Origin: Thermoplasmatales archaeon UBA582
Lineage (GTDB): Archaea; Thermoplasmatota; Thermoplasmata; Thermoplasmatales; Thermoplasmataceae
DNA: 5,103 bases
Assembly: GCA_002502705.1 (NCBI GenBank)
Contig: DAQB01000158.1
Coordinates: 1-5,103 of the forward strand
Reading direction: 5' to 3'
Part shown: one piece after another, positions 1 to 5,021 of the stretch
Numbering within the stretch: the first letter of the stretch is position 1
Layout of the letters: every line of letters starts with the position of its first letter
Made by a program: the position numbers and the translations under genes
Notes under the pieces: model-generated
Seen by the model: the letters and a program-made list of their open reading frames with translations, nothing else
Databases searched by the model: none
What the model was told of the DNA's origin: nothing

Positions 1-619
1 TCTCGTATACACATTCCCGATATTTTCCCTTGTCTTCTCCGGTATGTTTCTGGGCGACCGGCTCACGCTTGAATCTATACTTGCTTCTATCCTCGGATTC
101 GCCGGCGTGGTGCTGATATTCATTGAGCAGATAGGGTTAACTTCGATTTTCGGCGCCTTTCTTCTTGTAATCAGCGCCATATTCTGGGCGCTTGGCACTA
201 TTTTTTATAAAAAATATCTTTCTGCTGTTAATCCCGTTAACGTCAATACACTTCAACTTCTTTACTCAATACCTGTCTTATTCATCATAGCGGTTGCCAT
301 TTCACCCGCAGGTGTATTCAGTGTAAATTATCAGACTGTTTTCCTGACATTAATATTGGGAGTACCCGGGACAGCGGTTGCCTATCTGATTTATTTTCAC
401 CTGTTTCGTAAGTACGATGTTTCGGAAATATCATCCTACTTTTTCGCCGTACCGGCTCTTTCTATTGTCTTCAGTTTTGCAATCCTCGGAGAAAAAAGCT
501 CAGTCCTGACATACATTGGTTTCGTAATGATATCTGTGGGCATGTTTGTCTCATACAGCAAAAAGAAGAAAACTGCAGATAATGATGAAATTGGAAATGT
601 GACTGAAAGTAGATCTTGA
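1..619 (+). CDS. EamA/DMT-family transporter, 5' partial
   Basis: This is an integral membrane transporter of the drug/metabolite transporter superfamily; the substrate cannot be told from sequence. The reading frame is open from base 2, before the first visible ATG at 44, so the true start lies upstream of the window. About 205 residues are visible, where family members usually have about 290-300 residues and ten helices in two EamA repeats. Visible residues 1-41 are the end of repeat 1, with an LGDRLT motif followed by a glycine-rich helix. Residues about 49-184 form repeat 2, ending in the matching LGEKSS motif and a last helix (YIGFVMISVGM). A hydrophilic tail with four lysines follows, presumably cytoplasmic. 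The TGA at 617-619 is one base from the end of the convergent MFS gene. The family call is strong; exporter of amino acids, metabolites or drugs is only family-level inference. Confidence 0.88.
   Translation, partial: LVYTFPIFSLVFSGMFLGDRLTLESILASILGFAGVVLIFIEQIGLTSIFGAFLLVISAIFWALGTIFYKKYLSAVNPVNVNTLQLLYSIPVLFIIAVAISPAGVFSVNYQTVFLTLILGVPGTAVAYLIYFHLFRKYDVSEISSYFFAVPALSIVFSFAILGEKSSVLTYIGFVMISVGMFVSYSKKKKTADNDEIGNVTESRS
560..572 (-). terminator. T-rich tract, possible terminator of the MFS gene
   Basis: Read on the minus strand this is TTTTCTTCTTTTT, starting about 49 nt past the MFS stop codon. Archaeal RNA polymerase can terminate at such U-rich tracts without a hairpin. The same bases encode the lysine-rich tail of the EamA protein, so the tract may exist only for coding reasons. 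Confidence 0.3.
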
Positions 620-620
620 A

Positions 621-1823
621 TCATGTTTCATTATGTATCCTTTTTCCGAAAATAAATACCATCAGAGATATGATGATTCCTATTCCAGATATTATTCCCC
701 AGAATGTTAAAACGGAAGCAGAAAACTGGCCCAGAAGAAAGGTTCCCATCAGGGGTGCAAACGGTACAGTGAAACCAACTATCACCTGAAACGCCCCAAA
801 ATACTGGCCACGCTTATCTGACGGTGCTAATTTACCAATCATGCTGTATGCAACAGGACTTATGATATTTTCACCCATTGTTATAAAGAAAACGTCAAGC
901 AGCAGGAATACCGTACTGGAGAAAAAAGCTAGTGAAAGAAAACTGAAGGCATAAACTGCGCCACCGATTGCTATTCTGGTGTGATCCTTTACATGGCGGA
1001 AAAGCCAGTTTATGGGTATCTGCATTGTGACGACGAAAATACCGTTTAAGCCGTAAAGAATCCCGATGAATCTATTTGTTAGATGATCGAAATTACTCCA
1101 GAATAATGTAAGGGTAGTACCCCACTGGCCCGTTACAAACCATATCAATGCCAGGATGATACAAAGGATGATGAATCTGTGGTCTTTTGATGGAAATGAC
1201 ATGCCCCCCTGGACACCTGCCGGATGGTCCGGTTCCTTTATGTAAATATAGAAGAGGAAGAAATCCAGAAGCGAAATGGCAGCTGGAACCGCAAAAACAT
1301 AACCATAGTTAAAATATGCAAGGAACCCTCCAAGCGCAGGGCCGACTGAAAAACCGAGATTAGCTGCTATTCTAAGTATGCTGAATGCGTCATTACGCTT
1401 TGTTTCTTCTACTATGTCCGTAATCAGTACATTATCAACTATTCCCTGTATTGTCACAAGAGGTTCAATCGCTATAAACGAGATAATCAGGAGGTAAAGC
1501 GATGAATGGGTGAAAGCTGAGTAAGACATAAGGGCGTATGTAAGAATGAGAAGAGGGGGCAAAAGAATACCGACCTTCCTTCTCCCTATTCTATCGATCA
1601 GATTTCCGCCATAAATGCTTGCCGGTAGAGAAACCATCGCTGTGCCAAAGAACAGCAGGCCTATTTCAAAGTAAGGAATACCCCTGATCAGTGACAGGTA
1701 TACAGGTATAAAGATCCAGGCGGCAGATCTTCCAAGTGTTCTCACCAGCTGTGTTAATGAAATTACAGATACCGCCCTGTTCGAAAGTAGTTCCCTGTAA
1801 TTCTTTCCTGAGAAGGTTTCCAA
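621..1823 (-). CDS. Major facilitator superfamily transporter (DHA1-like exporter)
   Basis: A 400-residue protein, the usual size for a 12-helix MFS transporter, probably a proton-driven efflux pump in the cytoplasmic membrane. Motif A of the helix 2-3 loop is clear at residues 72-83 (GGNLIDRIGRRK). A motif C-like stretch, GFSVGPALGGFL, lies in helix 5 at about 157-168; motif C is typical of antiporters, which supports export. Residues 331-346 (KLAPSDKRGQ onward) match the conserved helix 10-11 loop. The start is TTG at 1823: an in-frame TGA lies two codons upstream, and the next GTG, at residue 27, would cut into helix 1. A TATA-like box about 22 bp upstream suggests a leaderless mRNA. The gene is divergent from xerA and convergent with the EamA gene. 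The substrate is unknown; a sugar or metabolite exporter is equally possible. Confidence 0.9.
   Translation of the reverse strand: METFSGKNYRELLSNRAVSVISLTQLVRTLGRSAAWIFIPVYLSLIRGIPYFEIGLLFFGTAMVSLPASIYGGNLIDRIGRRKVGILLPPLLILTYALMSYSAFTHSSLYLLIISFIAIEPLVTIQGIVDNVLITDIVEETKRNDAFSILRIAANLGFSVGPALGGFLAYFNYGYVFAVPAAISLLDFFLFYIYIKEPDHPAGVQGGMSFPSKDHRFIILCIILALIWFVTGQWGTTLTLFWSNFDHLTNRFIGILYGLNGIFVVTMQIPINWLFRHVKDHTRIAIGGAVYAFSFLSLAFFSSTVFLLLDVFFITMGENIISPVAYSMIGKLAPSDKRGQYFGAFQVIVGFTVPFAPLMGTFLLGQFSASVLTFWGIISGIGIIISLMVFIFGKRIHNET
641..645 (+). terminator. T5 tract, possible terminator of the EamA gene
   Basis: A run of five T lies 21 nt after the EamA stop codon, inside the 3' end of the convergent MFS gene. 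No GC-rich hairpin precedes it. It would suit archaeal intrinsic termination at a short oligo-T, but the evidence is only position and composition. Confidence 0.3.
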
Positions 1824-1841
1824 GTGTCAAATCCAGACCTC

Positions 1842-1849
1842 ATTTAAAA
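1842..1849 (-). promoter_or_regulatory. TATA-like box of the MFS gene
   Basis: The minus strand reads TTTTAAAT, close to the archaeal TATA consensus, centred about 22 bp upstream of the TTG start at 1823. This spacing puts the transcription start at or just inside the start codon and supports the leaderless TTG start. A GAGGT lies nearby but about 13 nt from the TTG, too far to be a convincing ribosome binding site. Confidence 0.5.
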
Positions 1850-1899
1850 GGACTAATTAAGGAGATTGAAAATTATGGAGTGAAATTTAATAGATAAAC

Positions 1900-1907
1900 T
1901 TAAATAC
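1900..1907 (+). promoter_or_regulatory. TATA-like box of xerA
   Basis: CTTAAATA, in the context AACTTAAATACTATA, is the best archaeal TATA candidate upstream of xerA. Its centre is about 28 bp before the ATG at 1932, so transcription should begin at or within a few bases of the ATG, giving a leaderless message. No ribosome binding site is seen before the ATG. Together with the MFS box this makes 1824-1931 a compact divergent promoter region. Confidence 0.55.
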
Positions 1908-1911
1908 TATA

Positions 1912-1924
1912 TTTGTCTGACAAA
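1912..1924. promoter_or_regulatory. Odd-centred palindrome between TATA box and xerA start
   Basis: TTTGTC-T-GACAAA is a perfect 13-bp inverted repeat with a single central base. It sits between the TATA-like box and the ATG, where a bound protein would block assembly or escape of RNA polymerase. A second copy of the core TGTC-N-GACA lies at 2006-2014. An operator role is inferred; no regulator is encoded in the window. Confidence 0.4.
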
Positions 1925-1931
1925 CCTCACA

Positions 1932-2792
1932 ATGGTAGAACTGACTGAAAAGACCCTTTCTTCTTTTAAGCGATGGATGTCAAATGAAAGAAAAAGCCAG
2001 TTAACTGTCAGACAATATTCATTTTTTGCCTCACTATTCATCGATTTTATTAAGAAAGAGATTAAAGAAATAAACGAGGAAGATATTGAAAGGTTCAAAC
2101 AGTTCCTGGTAGTTGAAAAAAAATACTCCAAGAGCAGCCAATATCTGTGCATAAAAGCGTTGAGACTTTTATACAAATCATACCATATTCAGCCACCATA
2201 CAACCTTACATCACCAAAAAGACCTAGAAGCGTGCCTAAATACCTTACTGAGCATGAGACTTCCAGGCTGCTGTCTTTAGCATCGAGAAACCCAAAAACC
2301 TTGGCAATAATATCAACACTTGCCTATACCGGGTTAAGGGTCAGCGAACTGTGCTCACTGAATATTGAGGATGTCGATCTCGAAGAGAAGGTAATGAGAG
2401 TAAGACATGGCAAGGGGGATAAGGACAGAATAGTAATTATGAGTGATGAGTGTGCTGACTCGATTGAAAAATACATGAAATTTAGGGTAATGATAAGAAC
2501 AAACAGCGAAGCACTTTTCTTAAGCAGAAAGACGAGCAGATACGATCCTACTTCGATCCAGCGCCTGGTTAAAAAGGTTGCAAAGGAATCGGGAGTGATC
2601 AAGAATGTCACTCCGCATGTGCTCAGACATACGTTTGCAACCTCGATCATGAGGAATGGTGCAAATCTTAGATTCATACAGGAAATACTTGGTCATTCAA
2701 GCATCTCTACAACTCAAATATATGTGCATCTAGACGACGGCGCAATGCGCCAGATGTACCAGAAACATAAACCTGTATATCGATCAAGATGA
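1932..2792 (+). CDS. xerA: Tyrosine recombinase XerA
   Basis: A site-specific tyrosine recombinase of 286 residues, the size of archaeal XerA, which resolves chromosome dimers at dif without a XerC/XerD pair. Residues about 5-85 form the N-terminal SAM-like DNA-binding domain; residues about 102-275 are the catalytic domain. The active-site set is complete: R136 (TGLRVSEL), K161 in the beta-hairpin (HGKGDKDR), H229 and R232 (PHVLRH), H255 (LGHSS) and the nucleophile Y264 (TQIYVH). ATG 1932 is the first start in frame and lies about 28 bp after a TATA-like box. The gene is divergent from the MFS gene and overlaps the convergent prenyl synthase by 9 bp. No integrase-specific N-terminal arm domain, integration boundary or phage gene is visible nearby, so a housekeeping role is preferred over a mobile-element integrase. 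I saw no dif site in the window. Confidence 0.92.
   Translation: MVELTEKTLSSFKRWMSNERKSQLTVRQYSFFASLFIDFIKKEIKEINEEDIERFKQFLVVEKKYSKSSQYLCIKALRLLYKSYHIQPPYNLTSPKRPRSVPKYLTEHETSRLLSLASRNPKTLAIISTLAYTGLRVSELCSLNIEDVDLEEKVMRVRHGKGDKDRIVIMSDECADSIEKYMKFRVMIRTNSEALFLSRKTSRYDPTSIQRLVKKVAKESGVIKNVTPHVLRHTFATSIMRNGANLRFIQEILGHSSISTTQIYVHLDDGAMRQMYQKHKPVYRSR
2006..2014. repeat. Second copy of the TGTC-N-GACA palindrome, inside xerA
   Basis: TGTCAGACA is the reverse complement of the palindrome core in the xerA promoter (TGTCTGACA); the shared block extends to TGTCAGACAA. The two centres, 1918 and 2010, are 92 bp apart. This copy spans codons 25-28 of xerA, so coding chance is possible. I saw no third copy in the window. 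Confidence 0.4.
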
Positions 2793-2799
2793 TCTTTTT
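2782..2799 (+). terminator. Small hairpin plus T5, possible xerA terminator
   Basis: GATCA-AGA-TGATC is a perfect 5-bp inverted repeat followed directly by TTTTT. It overlaps the xerA stop codon (2790-2792) and the 3' end of the opposing prenyl synthase gene. The stem is short and weak; the T run may be what matters in an archaeon. Confidence 0.35.
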
Positions 2800-3836
2800 A
2801 TTATATAATCTGACAGCCATGTAAGAAAATCTTTTATATCCTGCCTGCCCGGAGATCTCGCTATATACTTCTTTGAATTTTCCGAGAGTTTCTTTGAAAG
2901 ATCAATGGAGTAGTCAAGTGAACCGGTTCTTTCAACTATCTTCTTTACCCTTTGGAATTCATCATCGCTGACATTACCGCTTCTTATTGCGCTTGAGAGG
3001 AATTCTCTTTCATCGGATGTTCCATTCTCCATTGCTTTAAGGATTAGGAGCGTCTTCTTCCCCTCGTTTATATCGCTCTTGACAGATTTGCCCAAGACAG
3101 TTTCGTCTCCGAAGAGCCCGAGGAGATCATCATGCAACTGGAAAGCCAATCCAAGAGAATAGCCGTAGCTGCTCAGCATCTGGAGTTTTTCCTTGGTGCC
3201 TGAAAGAATGGCGCCCATTCTTAATGGACCTTCTATCGTATACCTGGCAGTTTTCCAGAGGTGCACCCTCATAAGATCCCGGACGGTGAAGTTATCATCA
3301 AAAAATGAGTTGATATCTATCAACTGACCTTGACCTGTTGCCTCGAATATGTTACTCAACTCCATATCCGCTTGTGTGAGCAAAATTGGATCAAATCCTG
3401 ATTTAAGTAGCGCCTGGTGGCAGTATGAATCTGCCAGATCAGATGCGATTATTGCAATACTTTCTGCATGATGCTTCAGATCATTACCGTTCCTGTAGAG
3501 TTTTTCAAGAACCTGCAAATGGAAAGCTGGCTTTCCCCTTCTAAGCATGCTTTGATCCATTATATCATCCTGAATGAGGAAATAAGTCTGGGAGATTTCA
3601 GTGCAGATGGATGCATTGTATATCCTTGAATCTGGTTCCATGAATAAGGAATATCCGGAAACCATCAGTATGGGCCTTATTCTTTTGCCGCCGTTCAGTG
3701 TGAATTCCTTGATCAGCGACGCAACCTGGGTGACAAGTGGATCAATTGATGTTTCAACCTTTTCAGTCAGGAAAGAACTGAGTGATTTCTCGACCTCTAA
3801 TTTGGTGTGACCCATGTATTCTGTAAAGTTATGCAA
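2784..3836 (-). CDS. Trans-isoprenyl diphosphate synthase (FPP/GGPP synthase)
   Basis: A soluble all-helical enzyme that condenses isopentenyl diphosphate with allylic diphosphates, supplying the chains of archaeal ether lipids. At 350 residues it has full length. Motifs in order: GGKRIRP at 49-55; first Asp-rich motif DDIMD at 90-94, then RRGKP at 99-103; second motif at 236-240, DDLLG, in which the third Asp is Gly, as in many IdsA-type enzymes; then K253 and D255 before EGKKT. Y85 and F86, at -5 and -4 from the first motif, resemble type I farnesyl diphosphate synthases, so the main product may be C15 rather than C20. The start used is TTG at 3836, about 29 bp after a TATA-like sequence; it keeps an N-terminal helix (FTEY...). 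ATG at 3815 (residue 8) is the alternative. It lies downstream of the VIT1 gene in tandem and overlaps xerA tail-to-tail by 9 bp. Confidence 0.9.
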   Translation of the reverse strand: MHNFTEYMGHTKLEVEKSLSSFLTEKVETSIDPLVTQVASLIKEFTLNGGKRIRPILMVSGYSLFMEPDSRIYNASICTEISQTYFLIQDDIMDQSMLRRGKPAFHLQVLEKLYRNGNDLKHHAESIAIIASDLADSYCHQALLKSGFDPILLTQADMELSNIFEATGQGQLIDINSFFDDNFTVRDLMRVHLWKTARYTIEGPLRMGAILSGTKEKLQMLSSYGYSLGLAFQLHDDLLGLFGDETVLGKSVKSDINEGKKTLLILKAMENGTSDEREFLSSAIRSGNVSDDEFQRVKKIVERTGSLDYSIDLSKKLSENSKKYIARSPGRQDIKDFLTWLSDYIIKRSS

Positions 3837-3861
3837 CTTAGATCAAGGGAGTATAGTAATG

Positions 3862-3880
3862 TAATAAAATTGTTTTATTA
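3862..3880. promoter_or_regulatory. Palindrome overlapping the prenyl synthase TATA-like box
   Basis: TAATAAAA-TTG-TTTTATTA is a perfect inverted repeat with 8-bp arms and a 3-base spacer, in the 58-bp gap between the VIT1 gene and the prenyl synthase. On the minus strand its TTTTATTA arm (3869-3862) is the best TATA-like box, centred about 29 bp before the TTG start at 3836. It may be an operator over the promoter, or a weak AT-only hairpin ending the VIT1 transcript. AT-rich DNA forms such repeats fairly often by chance. Confidence 0.45.
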
Positions 3881-3894
3881 TCATAACTGCCTGA

Positions 3895-4929
3895 TCAGAA
3901 AACTGTTAGGTGGAAGATTATGTGGAACATCTCACCAACTGCAAATGTTGCAGCAGCTGTCACAAGAGTTAGCAGGCTGGCTCTCAAGGCGGATCTGAGG
4001 ATTCTCGCGTTCATTGATAAAGCAACTATTGAATTTGAGATGGCCTGTGTAATGGCAACCAGAGCAACTGAAAGCAGGAGAGCGGGTATCCTTGACAGAA
4101 TCAGGAAAGGAAAAATAGCAATGAAAGCACCGAGAAGATAATATGAGGCAGTTGTCAAGGCAGATTTTTTGGATTTCTCCTTCAGGTCATCTATTTCCAT
4201 CTTCTGTTTCCTTGATGGGTCAAACATGCTCTCTTTCTGTATCTGATGGATCCTGAATTCGCTCTGTGATTTTGATGAAAGATAAGAACCAAGTGACATG
4301 CTCATCGCACCGCTGATTGCTACAACGAAACCGCCGAGCGCAATGAGGTATTGGTTGAAAAGAATAGCTGTCAGGCCTGCGATAGATCCAAGTACTTCCA
4401 CCAGACCGTCGCTCATTCCATAAATAATATCTCTGTTCTTCTCTATTTCTTCTTCCGTCTTCTCTATCTGTTTTTCAAATACATCTTCATGGTTTATTTC
4501 CTGATCCAGTATGGTCTCTAGCTTGTTCCTTAAATCTGACCCTTCTGCCTGTGTGGATATCATGTCTTTATACATTGATATTGCACGTATTTCACCATGT
4601 TCAAGCATCCTTATCGTCAGTACGGGACCAATCAATCTCATCACAAAAAATAAAAACCTGATTTTTAACCAGTTTCCCTTCATCTTTGAAGGATCTTCAG
4701 ATATGTTCTTGAGTTCCTGCTCCCAGAAACTGGCATGTTCATCTTCTATCCTTGATAATTCAAGCAGCTGAGCCTTGAACTGATCGTCGGAGATCTTCTT
4801 TGCAAGTTTTTCGTAAAACAGGCGATCGGTGATTTCATCTCTGTAGAAATCAAGAGCCTTCCTGCGAAATTCTGCAGCTTCCACACTCCGTGGATGCTCT
4901 TTAAAGTATAAATCTGACGCTTGAGTCAT
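3895..4929 (-). CDS. Rubrerythrin-like diiron domain fused to VIT1/CCC1 metal transporter
   Basis: A 344-residue membrane protein, probably moving Fe2+ or Mn2+ out of the cytoplasm. Residues about 20-158 form a ferritin-like four-helix domain with the rubrerythrin ligand pattern: E32, E62-x-x-H65, E110 or E113, and E144-x-x-H147. A charged segment (about 155-167) leads into the VIT1 domain, about 168-344, with the family stretches MSDGLVEVLGSIAGLT and GAMSMSLGSYLSSKSQ, a charged cytoplasmic loop (about 220-255) and three more hydrophobic helices. The order matches MbfA-type proteins, known as iron exporters in some proteobacteria; by analogy the diiron domain may sense or oxidise iron. ATG 4929 has no ribosome binding site but lies about 25 bp from a TATA-like box. 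It is 58 bp upstream of the prenyl synthase on the same strand, and an IS200/IS605 end lies about 63 bp upstream. The metal and direction of transport are inferred. Confidence 0.9.
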   Translation of the reverse strand: MTQASDLYFKEHPRSVEAAEFRRKALDFYRDEITDRLFYEKLAKKISDDQFKAQLLELSRIEDEHASFWEQELKNISEDPSKMKGNWLKIRFLFFVMRLIGPVLTIRMLEHGEIRAISMYKDMISTQAEGSDLRNKLETILDQEINHEDVFEKQIEKTEEEIEKNRDIIYGMSDGLVEVLGSIAGLTAILFNQYLIALGGFVVAISGAMSMSLGSYLSSKSQSEFRIHQIQKESMFDPSRKQKMEIDDLKEKSKKSALTTASYYLLGAFIAIFPFLILSRIPALLLSVALVAITQAISNSIVALSMNARILRSALRASLLTLVTAAATFAVGEMFHIIFHLTVF

Positions 4930-4944
4930 TACTGGATATTAATT

Positions 4945-4986
4945 ATTCAATAATAATAGTTATTGTATGACTATGACATATTGAAT
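4945..4986 (-). promoter_or_regulatory. VIT1 promoter with nested inverted repeats
   Basis: The minus strand holds TATTATTA at 4958-4951, centred about 25 bp before the ATG at 4929, which fits an archaeal TATA box and a leaderless message. It lies inside an inverted repeat, CAATAA (4948-4953) and TTATTG (4960-4965). A wider pair, ATTCAATA (4945-4952) and TATTGAAT (4979-4986), gives perfect 8-bp arms 26 bases apart. This could bind a metal-dependent repressor, but the motif matches no DtxR, MntR or Fur consensus I can recall, and the region is AT-rich. Confidence 0.4.
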
Positions 4987-5001
4987 GATTAGTGACATCC
5001 T

Positions 5002-5021
5002 CCCCCAGCTAACGCAGGGGG
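5002..5021 (-). repeat. Right-end hairpin of the IS element
   Basis: CCCCC (5002-5006) pairs with GGGGG (5017-5021); inside, an A-A mismatch and two G-C pairs leave a TAAC loop. The tnpB stop codon (5009-5011) falls within it. In this family such imperfect subterminal hairpins are recognised by TnpA and also form the 3' stem of the omega RNA. Confidence 0.7.

Noticed and set aside
1885..1905. Inverted repeat ATTTAA / TTAAAT considered as a dif-like XerA site
   Set aside because: The arms are only 6 bp of pure A/T with a 9-base spacer, and they overlap the TATA box. A dif site has about 11-bp arms around a 6-bp centre, which is not seen.
1907..2176. Open frame of 89 codons on the minus strand, opposite xerA
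   Set aside because: It is antisense to a clear xerA with an intact catalytic set and has no recognisable domain or promoter of its own.
2324..2677. Open frame of 117 codons on the minus strand inside xerA
   Set aside because: It lies opposite the conserved catalytic domain and shows no family pattern; it is a shadow frame.
1932..2792. xerA as an integrase of a provirus or genomic island
   Set aside because: It lacks an arm-binding domain, no tRNA or attachment repeat is nearby, and the neighbouring genes look chromosomal.
3807..3998. Open frame of 63 codons on the plus strand spanning the gap between the prenyl synthase and VIT1 genes
   Set aside because: It overlaps the 3' end of the VIT1 gene and the 5' end of the prenyl synthase on the other strand and has no domain or convincing start signal.
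4511..4771. Open frame of 86 codons on the plus strand opposite the ferritin-like domain
   Set aside because: The opposite strand carries the complete diiron ligand pattern, so this is a shadow frame.
5002..5021. C5/G5 hairpin read as a terminator of an unseen plus-strand gene or as a CRISPR repeat
   Set aside because: There is no plus-strand gene ending there, no T run after it and no repeated copy. The tnpB tail and GGATGTCA end explain it better.
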